A DNA stretch of 64,000 nt from contig NZ_BPQQ01000031.1 of assembly GCF_022179325.1 (NCBI RefSeq), forward strand, positions 62,001 to 126,000. The letters are read 5' to 3'. Source of the stretch: Methylobacterium isbiliense. GTDB lineage: Bacteria; Pseudomonadota; Alphaproteobacteria; Rhizobiales; Beijerinckiaceae. Position 1 is the first letter of the stretch. The number at the start of each line of letters is the position of its first letter. The translations under genes were made by a program, and so were the position numbers. Below, piece by piece: positions 9,501-18,924 of the stretch. The notes beneath the pieces are model-generated. The model saw only the letters and a program-made list of their open reading frames with translations, ran no database searches and was not told the DNA's origin.

Positions 9501-9706
9501 TGCCGATCGCCCGCGAGGTCTTTTGGGGACCGATGGCCTACGCGATGATCGGCGGCATCATCGCGGCGACCTTCCTGACCCTGTTCTTCCTGCCCGCGCT
9601 CTATGTCGGCTGGTACCGCATCAAGCCGCCGCGGCGGGGCGGCGCGGGACCCCGTGCGCCGCAGCCCGAGGCCCGGATCCGCGAGGCCGCCTCGACCGGG
9701 ACTTGA
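6599..9706 (+). CDS. RND family efflux pump, inner-membrane subunit
   Basis: A 1035-residue proton-driven pump of the AcrB superfamily, the normal length. The N terminus has the first membrane helix (VWFLMAVVIVAGTMSYGKL) and there are two large periplasmic loops between helices 1-2 and 7-8. The proton-relay pair is visible in GLLVDDAMITVEMM in helix 4. Its N-terminal segment LSEWALAHRSFVWFLM resembles TriC-like and other non-AcrB branches of the superfamily. It is the third structural gene of the operon; no outer-membrane factor gene follows, so a TolC-like protein from elsewhere is needed. Substrates are unknown. Confidence 0.9.
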   Translation: MTRFNLSEWALAHRSFVWFLMAVVIVAGTMSYGKLGREEDPAFAIKTMVVQASWPGATIGDTLQQVTDRIEKEVQQINAVDYTRSYTTPGQTTVFVQLRETTPPKTIPWLFYQVRKRIGDIRGSFPQGVQGPVFNDEFGDVFGNVYAFTADGLSLRQLRDYVETARTRILKVKNIGKTQIVGAQDEVIYLDFSTRKLAGLGIDSQAVIGTLQAQNAVEPSGVIQAGPERVSVRVGGQFADETSLEAINLRINDRFFRLSDVAEIHRGYTDPPQALFRYNGQPAIALAIAMQPSGNILQFGQDLKARMRQVEAELPVGVGIHLVSDQPKIVEEAVGGFTKALVEAVVIVLVVSFLSLGLRAGLVVSLSIPLVLAIVFVIMDAMGVTLQRISLGALIIALGLLVDDAMITVEMMVARLEAGDSLHKAATFAYTSTAFPMLTGTLVTVAGFLPIGFNGSAAGEYTYSLFVVLAASLLVSWVVAVLFAPLLGVKILPAAMKGHHEKPSRMLAVFRAMLLPAMRWRWLTVAATFGLLALSVVGMGFVQQQFFPSSDRSEVLVDLTLPQNASISETKAQMDRFEAALRDDPAIRHWSSYVGQGAIRFYLPLDQQLGNAFYGQIVIETVSLEARDRTIARLQDLARRDFVGTDVFVHPLDLGPPVGRPVQYRLGGPDLQVVRQQALKLANVIGANPSLGVPTFDWNEPGKVLKVEILQDKARQLGVTSKDIATLLNGVVGGTTITQVRDSIYLVNVVARAEAAERRSVDTLQSLQVPVASGATVPLLAFARIGYDLEQPIVWRRDRQPTITVRAAITDATQPATVVKALQPAIDRFVAELPDGYDLAVGGAVEESAKGQGPIAAVVPVMLLVMAFLLMVQLQSVQKMVLVASVAPLGLIGVVAALLPSGAPLGFVAILGVLALIGIIIRNSVILVTQIDEYEREGMAPWDAVVEATCHRMRPILLTAAAASLGMVPIAREVFWGPMAYAMIGGIIAATFLTLFFLPALYVGWYRIKPPRRGGAGPRAPQPEARIREAASTGT

Positions 9707-9720
9707 TCTACCTTGTAGCC

Positions 9721-9728
9721 ATTCTAAA
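9721..9728 (+). promoter_or_regulatory. Possible half iron-control element upstream of bfr
   Basis: ATTCTAAA matches one arm of the Irr-type iron control element known from Rhizobiales (TTTAGAA...TTCTAAA), but the left arm is poor. It lies about 120 bp upstream of bfr in an unusually AT-rich patch. Weak support. Confidence 0.3.
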
Positions 9729-9849
9729 TTAGCTCTTGGCGTGCACGAAGGTCCGTGCCATGTGGTGCCTTCGTGCCGGGCGATCGGCCGGGTGCCGCAG
9801 GGATACGGCGCCGCCTGCAGGTGGCGGACGCCGAGACGGGAGATCGGGA

Positions 9850-10353
9850 ATGAAGAGCGACCCGAAGGTTGTTGAGTACCTCAATCGCGGCCTGCGCAGC
9901 GAGCTGACCGCAGTCAATCAGTACTGGCTGCATTTCCGCATGTTGAACGATTGGGGCTATGTCGACCTTGCGAAGTACTGGCGCAAGGAGTCAATCGAAG
10001 AGATGCAGCACGCCGACCGGTTCGTCGACCGCATTCTGTTCCTCGAAGGCTTTCCCAACCTTCAGGAGCTGGACCCGCTGCGGATCGGCCAGACCGTGCA
10101 GGAGATCATCGAGTGCGACCTCGCGGCCGAGAATGAGGCCCGAGCGCTCTACCTCGAAGCCGCGCAGTACTGCGACTCGATCAACGATCGGGTGTCGAAG
10201 CTGCTGTTCGAGGATCTGGCGGCGGATGAGGAAGGCCATATCGACTTCCTGGAAACGCAGCTCGAGCTGATCAAGCAGATCGGCCTGCCGCTCTACGCCC
10301 AGCGCCACATCGGCGGCCTCGACAAGATCGAGCCGGAGGGCGGCAGCCACTGA
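9850..10353 (+). CDS. bfr: Bacterioferritin
   Basis: A 167-residue haem-containing ferritin that stores iron as a 24-subunit cytoplasmic shell. All di-iron ferroxidase ligands are present at the standard positions: E18, E51, H54, E94, E127 and H130, with the usual Y25. M52, which ligates haem between subunits, is also present, separating it from non-haem ferritins. The ATG at 9850 follows a GGGA-type ribosome site (AGATCGGGA) and gives the canonical [12 protein letters not shown] start. No bfd gene is adjacent. Regulation by iron is likely; a weak Irr-like half site lies upstream. Confidence 0.96.
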   Translation: MKSDPKVVEYLNRGLRSELTAVNQYWLHFRMLNDWGYVDLAKYWRKESIEEMQHADRFVDRILFLEGFPNLQELDPLRIGQTVQEIIECDLAAENEARALYLEAAQYCDSINDRVSKLLFEDLAADEEGHIDFLETQLELIKQIGLPLYAQRHIGGLDKIEPEGGSH

Positions 10354-10405
10354 GGCGGATCGGGCGCGAAGACCCCGCGCCCGTGTCCGAGTAAGGCCCG
10401 GTGAC

Positions 10406-10429
10406 CCCTTCTCCCGTGTGGGAGAAGGG
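10406..10429. terminator. Hairpin with 10-bp stem and GTGT loop
   Basis: CCCTTCTCCC pairs perfectly with GGGAGAAGGG around a GTGT loop, 53 bp after the bfr stop. There is no U-tract. A very similar hairpin stands at 29705-29728, so this may be a dispersed intergenic repeat that also acts as a transcript end. The rest of 10354-10613 shows no gene. Confidence 0.55.
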
Positions 10430-10613
10430 TTTCGGCGCCCGACGGGCAGCACCCCGGGAGGTCCCGGCGGCCTCGCCCCGCCGCGACGCCTGCAGTTTGA
10501 GCGATTCCGAACGCGCGAATTCTAACGTTTGCCTTGGCGCCTTCGTGTGACGTGTCCGCCTAATCTGGTCTTGCGAGGGTGCGCTCGGGCAGCCTGCGGA
10601 TCGGAAGGCTGGA

Positions 10614-11072
10614 ATGAGCGAAGCAGCGATGCGGGGGCGGCGGTTCGGCTGGCGGCGGGGTCTGCGCGCCGCGGGCGCGGTGCTGCGCAGCCGGCACACC
10701 TACATCGCCGGCGGCATCCTCGCCGCCAGCGTCGTGCTGGCGCAGGTCGGACCGGCGGCATGGGTCGGGATGACCCGGTTCCTGGGCCGCCCGTACTGCC
10801 TGAGCTATTCCGACGTCTACATGTATCCGGGCGGTGCGTTCCAGCGCCGCGGCGAGGACTGGATCGAGGTGCCGACCTACCGCAACGTCGATGTGTCCTA
10901 CTTCGACGAGATCGAGCGCACCACCGATTACATCTACATCGTCAACGCCCCCTCCCGCAGCAACACCAAGGTCAGCGCCATCACCATCCGGCTGCCCGTC
11001 TGCGGCGGCACCGCGCAGGTGACGGTCCCGAGCGCGGACGACTGGATCGACACGCACACGGTCTGGCGCTGA
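10614..11072 (+). CDS. Membrane-anchored hypothetical protein
   Basis: A 152-residue protein that I do not recognise. A basic N terminus (about residues 7-29) is followed by one hydrophobic segment, TYIAGGILAASVVLAQVG, which would act as a signal anchor leaving about 100 residues outside the membrane. The exported part is beta-rich and holds two cysteines, one in GRPYCLSYSD and one in LPVCGGT, that could form a disulfide. An aromatic run (YRNVDVSYFDEIERTTDYIY) stands out. It ends 4 bp before a convergent transporter gene. No functional prediction is made. Confidence 0.6.
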   Translation: MSEAAMRGRRFGWRRGLRAAGAVLRSRHTYIAGGILAASVVLAQVGPAAWVGMTRFLGRPYCLSYSDVYMYPGGAFQRRGEDWIEVPTYRNVDVSYFDEIERTTDYIYIVNAPSRSNTKVSAITIRLPVCGGTAQVTVPSADDWIDTHTVWR

Positions 11073-11076
11073 CCGG

Positions 11077-12021
11077 TCACGGCCGGCGCGCGGCCGGACG
11101 GTGCAGGCGGGCGCGCAGGGCCGCGGGAAGCCGCCCGTCGATGGCGGCGAGGCCGCACCCGATCAGCGCCATGCCGAGGGCGTGGCGCGCGTCGAGGCGC
11201 TCGCCGAGGATCAGGGTTCCGAGCAGGACGGCCGAGACCGGAATCAGGAAGGTGACGAGGCCGATGTTCGTCGCGCCCGCCCGCGCGAGCAGCCGGAAGA
11301 ACAGCACGTAGGCGAGGGCGGTCGAGAGCACCGCGAGACCGAGGACCGCCCCCCAGACGGCCGCTCCCGGCACCGGCAGCGTCCAGGGCCGGTCGATGAG
11401 GAGCGCGAGCGGCAGGATGAGCAGGCTCGACACCGTCACCTGCCCGCAGGCCGTGACCAGCGGCGGCACGCCCATCTCCCGGAAGCGGCGGCCGTAGACG
11501 CCCGCACAGGCATAGGACAGGGCGGCGGCCAGGATCGCGAGCTGCCCGAGCCCGTCGCGGCCGAGGCCGGTGAGCACGGCGGGGCCCACCATCACGGCGA
11601 CGCCGCACACGCCGAGGAGCACGCCCGCGAGGCGGTCGCGCGTCATCCGTTCGTCCGTGGTCAGCGCATGCGCCACCACCACCGTGAAGAGCGGCGTCGT
11701 CGCGTTCAGGATCGCCGCGAGCCCGCTCGGGATCCGGGTCTGGCCCCAGACGATCAGGCAGAAGGGCAGGGCGTTGTTGAGGAGGCCCATGCCCAGGAAC
11801 GCCGCCCAGACCGAGGCGGCGCGCGGCATCGGCAGACCGGCTGCCCGCACCACGGCATGCAGGACCAGGGCCGCGAGCCCGACCCGCAGCACGACCAGGG
11901 TGAGGGGCGGCAGCGCGCCGAGCGCGACGCCCGTGAAGAAGAACGAGCCGCCCCACAGCACCGAGAGGACGAGGAGCAGCCCCCAGTCGCCGGAGGTCAT
12001 GCGGAGGATCGGAGGCGGCAT
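11077..12021 (-). CDS. EamA/DMT family transporter
   Basis: A 314-residue protein with ten predicted membrane helices arranged as two EamA repeats (about residues 12-140 and 152-290). The N-terminal LWGGSFFFTGVALG, the repeat features NATTPLFTV and GATNIGLVTFLIPV, and the C-terminal GERLDARHALGMALIGCGL are typical of drug/metabolite exporters of the RhaT/YdcZ-like group. Substrates of such proteins (amino acids, purines, metabolites) cannot be inferred from sequence. The ATG at 12021 is chosen; a second ATG seven codons in (12000) is equally possible. It is divergent from ruvB with about 195 bp between. Confidence 0.85.
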   Translation of the reverse strand: MPPPILRMTSGDWGLLLVLSVLWGGSFFFTGVALGALPPLTLVVLRVGLAALVLHAVVRAAGLPMPRAASVWAAFLGMGLLNNALPFCLIVWGQTRIPSGLAAILNATTPLFTVVVAHALTTDERMTRDRLAGVLLGVCGVAVMVGPAVLTGLGRDGLGQLAILAAALSYACAGVYGRRFREMGVPPLVTACGQVTVSSLLILPLALLIDRPWTLPVPGAAVWGAVLGLAVLSTALAYVLFFRLLARAGATNIGLVTFLIPVSAVLLGTLILGERLDARHALGMALIGCGLAAIDGRLPAALRARLHRPAARRP

Positions 12022-12217
12022 CGGGCGGGCTCCACGCGGTCCCTCCCCATAACCCGGACGCCCCGCGGCGCAGCCCGTTTCCTGCTCTGGAATTGCCGGA
12101 TTTCGCGGCCAGACTGGCTCCCGACGCCGCGCGATCGGTCGCGTTGTGCGCCGCGTCAGGACCACTACATCCCCGAGGAGCGGCCGCGCCGTCCGCACCG
12201 ACCCGCCCGAGTGCCCC

Positions 12218-13264
12218 GTGAGCAAGCCAAGACCGTTCCTGAACCCCGAGCGCCGCGAAGACGACATCGACGCCTCGATCCGCCCGCTCAGCCTCGCCGA
12301 CTTCACCGGCCAGCGGGCCGCGCGGGCCAATCTCCAGATCTTCATCGAGGCGGCCCGCAAGACGGGCCAAGCCCTCGACCACGTGCTGTTCGTCGGCCCG
12401 CCCGGCCTCGGCAAGACCACGCTGGCGCAGATCGTGGCGCGCGAACTCGGGGTGAACTTCCGCTCGACCTCCGGCCCGGTGATCGCGAAGGCGGGCGACC
12501 TCGCCGCACAGCTCACCAACCTGGAGGAGCGCGACGTCCTGTTCATCGACGAGATCCACCGCCTCAATCCGGCGGTGGAGGAGATCCTCTACCCGGCGAT
12601 GGAGGATTACCAGCTCGACCTGATCATCGGCGAGGGGCCGGCGGCCCGCTCGGTCAAGATCGAGCTGCCGAAATTCACGCTGGTGGCGGCCACCACGCGG
12701 GCCGGGCTGCTCACCACGCCGCTGCGCGACCGGTTCGGCATCCCGATCCGGCTCGAATTCTACGAGATCGACGAACTGGAGAGCATCGTCACGCGCGGCG
12801 CGCGGGTGCTGGGCATCGGCATGTCGCCGGACGGCGCCAACGAGATCGCCAAGCGGGCGCGGGGCACGCCGCGCATCGCCGGCCGCCTGCTGCGGCGGGT
12901 GCGCGACTTCGCCATCGTGGAGGAGGCGCCCACCGTGACGCGCGCCATCGCCGACCGGGCGCTGCGCCTGCTCGACGTCGACCCGGCCGGCCTCGACACC
13001 ATGGACCGGAAGTATCTGGGCCTGATCGCGAACTCGTTCGGCGGCGGGCCCGTGGGCGTCGAGACCATCGCGGCGGCGCTCTCCGAGCCGCGCGACGCCA
13101 TCGAGGAGATCATCGAGCCCTATCTGATCCAGAAGGGCTTCGTGCAGCGCACGCCGCGCGGGCGGGTGCTGACGCCGCACGCCTTCCGGCATCTCGGGCT
13201 GCCCGAGCCGAACCGCGACCCGGCGCTGCAATTCGGCCTCTTCGCGGGCGGCGAGGATGAGTGA
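12218..13264 (+). CDS. ruvB: Holliday junction branch migration helicase RuvB
   Basis: A 348-residue AAA+ motor that, on RuvA, drives branch migration of Holliday junctions for RuvC cleavage. Visible motifs are Walker [10 protein letters not shown] at residues 60-68, Walker [10 protein letters not shown] with D111 and E112, the sensor segment [17 protein letters not shown] and the arginine-finger region, then a C-terminal winged-helix domain ([15 protein letters not shown] to the end). The GTG at 12218 gives the canonical start [13 protein letters not shown]. ruvC and ruvA are not upstream here, so ruvB is apart from its partners. The stop overlaps the next start by 8 bp. Confidence 0.96.
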   Translation: MSKPRPFLNPERREDDIDASIRPLSLADFTGQRAARANLQIFIEAARKTGQALDHVLFVGPPGLGKTTLAQIVARELGVNFRSTSGPVIAKAGDLAAQLTNLEERDVLFIDEIHRLNPAVEEILYPAMEDYQLDLIIGEGPAARSVKIELPKFTLVAATTRAGLLTTPLRDRFGIPIRLEFYEIDELESIVTRGARVLGIGMSPDGANEIAKRARGTPRIAGRLLRRVRDFAIVEEAPTVTRAIADRALRLLDVDPAGLDTMDRKYLGLIANSFGGGPVGVETIAAALSEPRDAIEEIIEPYLIQKGFVQRTPRGRVLTPHAFRHLGLPEPNRDPALQFGLFAGGEDE

Positions 13265-14222
13265 GGCGGTGAGCCCGGCGCAGCGGTCCTGGCCGACCCG
13301 CCGGCAGGTGGTGCGGGGGGCGGGCGCGCTCGCGCTCTCGGGCCTCGCCACCGGCGCCTACGCCACCGGCATCGAGCCGTTCTGGTCGGTGGTGACGCGC
13401 TACGACCTGCGCCCGCGCGCGCCCTGGCCGGCGGGCTTGCGGCTGCGCATCGCCGCGCTCGCGGACATCCACGCCTGCGAGCCCTGGATGAGCGCCGAGC
13501 GCATCGCCGGCCTCGTCGCGGCGACGAACGCCCTCAAGCCGGACGTAATTGTCTTGCTCGGCGACTACGTGGCCGGCCAGCGCTTCGTCACCCGGCTCCT
13601 GCCGGCGGAGGAATGGGCCGCGCCGCTCGGCGACCTCAAGGCGCCGCTCGGCGTCTACGCGGTGCTCGGCAACCACGATTGGTGGGAGGACGAGGCGGCG
13701 CAGGCCCGGGCCGGCGGGCCGACCCGGGCCGGGGCGGCGCTCACCGCCGCCGGCATCCGGGTGCTGGAGAACGATGCGGCGGCGTTGCCGGTGCGGGGCG
13801 GGCCGGTCTGGGTGGCGGGGCTCGCCGACCAGCTCGCGCTGCTCCCCCGCCATCGCTGGATGCACCGGACGCGTGGCGTCGCGGGCACGCGCATCGGGCT
13901 CGACGACCTCGCGGCCACCCTCGCGAAGGTCCCGCCGGACGCGCCCGTGATCCTGCTCGCCCACGAGCCCGACATCTTCCCGCAGGTGCCCGCCCGCGTG
14001 GCCCTGACCCTGTCGGGCCACACCCACGGCGGGCAGGTGCGCCTGTTCGGCTACGCGCCGGTGGTGCCATCCCGCTACCGCAACCGCTACGCCTATGGCC
14101 ACGTCCGCGAGCAGAGCGACCTGATCGTGTCGGCGGGCCTGGGGCTCAGCATCGCGCCGATCCGCTTCGGCATTCCGCCCGAGATCGTGGTGGTGGATCT
14201 CGGCGAGCCGGCCGCCGCATGA
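13257..14222 (+). CDS. Tat-exported calcineurin-like metallophosphoesterase
   Basis: A 321-residue protein with a twin-arginine signal: [18 protein letters not shown] at residues 14-31, so export in folded form is likely. The five phosphoesterase motifs are all present: D70 and H72 (LADIHA), D103 (LLGDYV), N139/H140 (LGNHDWW), H236 (LLAHEPD) and H255/H257 (SGHTHGGQ). They bind two metal ions. Relatives of the YkuE/YaeI type act on phosphate esters such as UDP-linked lipids, but the substrate is not known. It is coupled to ruvB upstream by an 8-bp overlap and to ybgC downstream by ATGA. Confidence 0.88.
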   Translation: MSEAVSPAQRSWPTRRQVVRGAGALALSGLATGAYATGIEPFWSVVTRYDLRPRAPWPAGLRLRIAALADIHACEPWMSAERIAGLVAATNALKPDVIVLLGDYVAGQRFVTRLLPAEEWAAPLGDLKAPLGVYAVLGNHDWWEDEAAQARAGGPTRAGAALTAAGIRVLENDAAALPVRGGPVWVAGLADQLALLPRHRWMHRTRGVAGTRIGLDDLAATLAKVPPDAPVILLAHEPDIFPQVPARVALTLSGHTHGGQVRLFGYAPVVPSRYRNRYAYGHVREQSDLIVSAGLGLSIAPIRFGIPPEIVVVDLGEPAAA

Positions 14223-14623
14223 GCGCCCCGCATCTCCTCCCGGTCCGGGTCTACTACGAGGACACGGATTTCTCGGGCCTCGTCTACCACGCGAGCTACC
14301 TGCGCTTTCTGGAGCGGGGACGCACCGAACTCCTGCGCGCCGCGGGCGTGGACCAGTCCGTGCTGCACGCGGGCGGGGAGGGGCTGTTCTTCGCGGTGCG
14401 CCGCATGACGATCGACTGGCTGGTGCCGGCGCGCATGGACGATGTGCTGGCGGTGGAGACCCGCACCGCCGAGGTGCGGGGCGCCTCGATCGTGATCGCG
14501 CAGCGCATCCTGCGGGACGCGCAGGTGCTGCTCACCGCCGACGTGCGGGTGGCGGCGCTGGCCGGCGGGCGCCCGGCGCGGCTCCCGGACGCCCTGCGGG
14601 CGATCCTCGAAGGGCGGGGCTGA
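14219..14623 (+). CDS. ybgC: Tol-Pal associated acyl-CoA thioesterase YbgC
   Basis: A 134-residue hotdog-fold thioesterase. The catalytic motif YYEDTDFSGLVYHASYLRF carries the conserved Asp and the tyrosine and histidine of the YbgC/4-hydroxybenzoyl-CoA thioesterase family, and the length is right. YbgC proteins hydrolyse short acyl-CoA or acyl-ACP thioesters and are usually the first gene of the tol-pal cluster, as here. The ATG overlaps the stop of the phosphoesterase gene as ATGA. About 190 bp separate it from tolQ, enough for a separate promoter. Confidence 0.92.
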   Translation: MSAPHLLPVRVYYEDTDFSGLVYHASYLRFLERGRTELLRAAGVDQSVLHAGGEGLFFAVRRMTIDWLVPARMDDVLAVETRTAEVRGASIVIAQRILRDAQVLLTADVRVAALAGGRPARLPDALRAILEGRG

Positions 14624-14813
14624 CCGTCCGGTTCGGCACCGCCTCAACCGAACCTTAACCCTGACGACGGCCTAAACGGAGCGGGTGGGCCATCCGCTCG
14701 CGGTGGGCCGGCCCTTACTTTCGACAGATTCGAGCGCGATCGAAGTCAAAACCGCTCAATCTGCAGGGAAACCAGGGGCCGCCGCGCGCCGCCTCGAGGG
14801 TGAGGACGACTGC

Positions 14814-15530
<717 letters not shown>

Positions 15531-15557
15531 CCCGACCACCTCCCGGGACGACGCATC

Positions 15558-15998
15558 ATGGGCATGGCCGGAGCGGCACAGGGCGGCGGACGCCGCCGGC
15601 GCGGGCGACGCAGCGGCGTCATCAACGAGATCAACATGACGCCGTTCATCGACGTCGTGCTGGTGCTCCTCATCATCTTCATGGTGGCCGCCCCGATGAT
15701 GACGGTGGGCGTGCCCCTCGACCTGCCCCAGAGCCGGGCCGCGCCCCTCAACTCCGACGCCAAGCCGGTGACGCTGTCGATCCGCCAGACCGGCCAGGTC
15801 TTCCTCGGCGAGGACGAGGTGACGGACGACGCCATCGTGGCGCGCCTGACCGCCACGGCCCGCGAGGGGTTCGAGGAGCGCGTCTTCGTGCGCGGCGACA
15901 AGCGCGTCGATTACGGCCGCGTCGCGCAGGTGATGGGGATCGTGACCGGCGGCGGCTTCAAGCGGGTCGCCCTGGTGACCGAGCCCGACCAGCGCTGA
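15558..15998 (+). CDS. tolR: Tol-Pal system protein TolR
   Basis: A 146-residue ExbD/TolR family protein. The short N-terminal cytoplasmic part is followed by one membrane helix with the essential aspartate in NMTPFIDVVLVLLIIFMVAA, and a periplasmic domain that dimerises and contacts peptidoglycan. The segment VFLGEDEVTDDAIVARL is typical of the periplasmic part. It acts with TolQ as the proton channel. It lies between tolQ and tolA with 16 bp to the latter. Confidence 0.95.
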   Translation: MGMAGAAQGGGRRRRGRRSGVINEINMTPFIDVVLVLLIIFMVAAPMMTVGVPLDLPQSRAAPLNSDAKPVTLSIRQTGQVFLGEDEVTDDAIVARLTATAREGFEERVFVRGDKRVDYGRVAQVMGIVTGGGFKRVALVTEPDQR

Positions 15999-16014
15999 AC
16001 CGGGCGGAGCAGCC

Positions 16015-17343
16015 GTGCGACTCCTCAAACGCTCAGAGCCCGGGTTCTGGATCTCCGGCGTCGCGCATGCGGCGCTGCTCGGTGTCGCCCTGATGGCGGC
16101 GGCGGCCCACGAGCTGCCGCAGGCCGAGGAGGGCGTGCCGGTCGAGGTGCTGACCGAGAACCAGTTCTCCGAGATCACCAAGGGCCAGCGGGACGGCGAC
16201 GCGCCCGCCCGCACGCCGCGGGCCGACAAGATCGCGGAGCGGCAGCGCGAGAACGACCCGGGCGAGGCCAAGACCGACGTGCCGACCCCGCCGACGCGCC
16301 CGCCCGAGATGAAGGTGGCGAGCGCCGAGGACCCGCCGATGCCGCCCTTGCGGCCGGCCCTCGAACAGCCCGCGCCGCCCCCGCGTCCGGACGAATCCCA
16401 GGCGAAGGCCGAGGCCGAGGCGCGCGCGAAGGCGGAGGCCAAGGCGCGCGAAGAAAAGGCCCGCGAAGAAAAGGCCCGCGAGGAGAAGGTGCAGGCCGAG
16501 AAGGCCGCCGCCGAGGCGGCCAAGGCCGCGGAGGCCGCCAAGGCGGCCGCGGCCAGAGCCGCCGCCAAGGCCGCGGCCGAGAAGGCGGAGGCCGCCCGCC
16601 GCGAGGAACTGGCGCAGCTCATCGCCCGCGAGGAGGCCGAAGCCAAGGCTGCCGCCGAGGCCAAGGCTGCCGCTGAAGCAAAGGCTGCCGCCGAAGCGAA
16701 GGCCAAGGCGGAGGCACGTGCGAAGGCCGAGGCCAAGGCCCGCCAGGAGAAGGCGCGCGAGGAGGCCGAGGCGAAGGCGGAGGCCGACGCCAAGGCCCGC
16801 GAGGAGAAGATCGCGGAGGCGAAGGCCGCCGCCGAGGCGAAGGCCCGGGCGGAGGCGAAGGCCGCCGCGGAGGCCAGGGCGCGGCGGCAGGCCGAATTGG
16901 CCGACCGGTTCAACGCGGGCTCGATCCGCGACGCGCTCAACGCCCACGGCCCCTCGCAATCGACCGGGGCGACGGGCCGCGAGGTGCAGCGCACGGCGGC
17001 GCTCGGCACCGCCACCGGCACGGCGGCGCGGCTCAACCCGAGCCAGCGCGACGCGCTGGTGGGCCTGCTGCAGCAGCAGATCGAGCGCTGCTACTCCGCC
17101 CCGCCCGGGGCGCAGCAGGGCATCGTGCTGCCGCAGCTCGACATCCGCCTCAACCCGGACGGCACCCTCGGCGCCGACCCGCGCATCCTGCGCGCCGGCG
17201 GCTCGTCCATCGACCGTTCCATCGCGGAGGCCGCCGTGCGCGCGGTGCGCCGCTGCGCTCCCTACCGCATCCCCGCCCAGTTCGCGCCCTTCTACAACGA
17301 CTGGCGGATCATCAACGCGGAGTTCGAGTTGCCGCGGGCGTGA
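16015..17343 (+). CDS. tolA: Tol-Pal system protein TolA
   Basis: A 442-residue protein with GTG start and the three-part TolA plan. One membrane helix lies at about residues 10-27 (WISGVAHAALLGVALMAA). A Pro-rich stretch is followed by a long Ala/Lys/Glu helical domain, about residues 122-295, built from many AKAEAKA-type repeats and expected to be a coiled rod across the periplasm. The C-terminal domain, about 335-442, has the TolA fold with RCYSAP and RRCAPYRIP carrying the disulfide cysteines. TolQR energy is passed through it to TolB-Pal at the outer membrane. Confidence 0.93.
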   Translation: MRLLKRSEPGFWISGVAHAALLGVALMAAAAHELPQAEEGVPVEVLTENQFSEITKGQRDGDAPARTPRADKIAERQRENDPGEAKTDVPTPPTRPPEMKVASAEDPPMPPLRPALEQPAPPPRPDESQAKAEAEARAKAEAKAREEKAREEKAREEKVQAEKAAAEAAKAAEAAKAAAARAAAKAAAEKAEAARREELAQLIAREEAEAKAAAEAKAAAEAKAAAEAKAKAEARAKAEAKARQEKAREEAEAKAEADAKAREEKIAEAKAAAEAKARAEAKAAAEARARRQAELADRFNAGSIRDALNAHGPSQSTGATGREVQRTAALGTATGTAARLNPSQRDALVGLLQQQIERCYSAPPGAQQGIVLPQLDIRLNPDGTLGADPRILRAGGSSIDRSIAEAAVRAVRRCAPYRIPAQFAPFYNDWRIINAEFELPRA

Positions 17344-17383
17344 GGGCCTCCCACCCCGCCGCGTGACCGACCACCTGACGGAC

Positions 17384-18718
17384 ATGACCATGCCCACACG
17401 CCCTCTCGTGCGCTGGCCCTGCGCGCTCGCCTCGCTCCTGTGCCTCCTCGTCGTCCTCGTGCGGCCGGCCGAGGCGCAGCTCAACCTGCGGGTCGGACCC
17501 GGCGGCGCGTTCCAGCCGATGCCGATCGCGGTGGCGGACTTTTCCGGCGATGCGTCCCTCGGGCCGCTCGTCTCGGGGATCGTCGCCAGCAACCTGCGGC
17601 GCTCCGGCTACTTCGTGCCGCTCGACCGCTCGCAGTTTCCCGAAACGCCGAATTTCGACGCCGCCCCGCGCTTCTCCGCCTGGAAGGAGGCGGGCGTGCA
17701 GGGCCTCGTCACCGGGCGCGTCACCCGGGACGGGTCGGGGCGCCTCAAGACCGAGTTCCGCCTCTGGGACGTGCTCGCCGGCCAGCAGATGATCGGCCAG
17801 CAATATGCGGGCGATGCCGCCAATGCCCGGCGCATGGGTCACCTGATCTCGGATTCGGTCTACACCAAGATCACCGGCATCGGCGGCTTCTTCGACACCC
17901 GCATCGCCTTCGTGGACGAGTCCGGCTCCAAGGAGCGGCGCCGCAAGCGCCTCGCCATCATGGACCAGGACGGCGCCAACGTGCGCTACCTGACGAGCGG
18001 CGAGGCCGCCGTGGTGGCCCCGCGCTACTCCCCTGCCACGCAGGACATCACCTACATGGCGCAGACCACCGGCCAGCAGCCGCGGGTGCAGGTCATCAAC
18101 CTCGAAACCGGCGCCCGGCAGGTGATCCCCACCAATGCCGAGATGAGCACCAGCCCCCGGTTCTCGCCGGACGGGCGCCGCCTCGTCATGAGCGACCAGG
18201 AGGGCGGCAACGCCAGCATCTACGTCATGGATCTCGGCTCCAAGGCGCAGACCCGCATCACCAACGCCAACGCCATCGATACCTCGCCCTCCTTCTCGCC
18301 GGACGGGCGCGAGATCGTGTTCGAATCCGACCGCGGCGGGCAGCAGCAGATCTACGTGATGGGCGCGGACGGCGGCAATGCGCGCCGCATCTCCTTCGGC
18401 GAGGGCTCGGCCTCGCAGCCCGCATGGTCGCCGCGGGGCGACTACATCGCCTTCACGCGCCAGCGGAAGGGCTCCTTCGCGATCTGCATCATGAAGCCCG
18501 ACGGCTCGGGCGAACGGGTGCTGACGGAGGGCTTCCACAACGAGGGGCCGACCTGGGCGCCGAACGGGCAGTACGTGATGTTCTTCCGCGATCCAGGCGG
18601 ACAGGCCGGCGGCAAGCTCTACATGGTCGACATCACCGGCCGCGTCGAGCAGCCGGTCCCGACGCCCTCCTACGCGTCCGACCCGACATGGTCGCCGCTC
18701 CTCGACCCGCAGCGCTGA
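17384..18718 (+). CDS. tolB: Tol-Pal system beta-propeller protein TolB
   Basis: A 444-residue periplasmic protein. The signal peptide ends after VRPAEA near residue 31. An N-terminal alpha/beta domain is followed by a six-bladed propeller with repeated blades of the type SPRFSPDGRRLVMS, SPSFSPDGREIVFES and GPTWAPNGQYVMFF. TolB shuttles between Pal and TolA. An ATG at 17384 and another two codons later both fit. pal, which commonly follows tolB in proteobacteria, is not found in the next 200 bp or in the following gene. Confidence 0.95.
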   Translation: MTMPTRPLVRWPCALASLLCLLVVLVRPAEAQLNLRVGPGGAFQPMPIAVADFSGDASLGPLVSGIVASNLRRSGYFVPLDRSQFPETPNFDAAPRFSAWKEAGVQGLVTGRVTRDGSGRLKTEFRLWDVLAGQQMIGQQYAGDAANARRMGHLISDSVYTKITGIGGFFDTRIAFVDESGSKERRRKRLAIMDQDGANVRYLTSGEAAVVAPRYSPATQDITYMAQTTGQQPRVQVINLETGARQVIPTNAEMSTSPRFSPDGRRLVMSDQEGGNASIYVMDLGSKAQTRITNANAIDTSPSFSPDGREIVFESDRGGQQQIYVMGADGGNARRISFGEGSASQPAWSPRGDYIAFTRQRKGSFAICIMKPDGSGERVLTEGFHNEGPTWAPNGQYVMFFRDPGGQAGGKLYMVDITGRVEQPVPTPSYASDPTWSPLLDPQR

Positions 18719-18924
18719 ATACAGCCTCTCTTGCAGGTCCCACGCGGCCTTCAGCGAGTTTTAACCAAGACCTGCGAGAAAAGACGCAGCCGAAAACGGC
18801 ACTTCCCGCAGTCAACGACCGTTTCGCGGCGGCATGAACCCGTGCCGCGCCAGCCCGTGCTGGCGCGCGCCGGTGCGGTCGCGGCGGCGTCGAGGCGGGG
18901 AGCGCGTCTCCGAGTTGCGTGCCC

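Noticed and set aside
16430-16900. Dense short repeats that might be a DNA repeat array
   Set aside because: They are codon repeats of the Ala/Lys/Glu-rich helical rod of TolA, present in frame in most TolA proteins.
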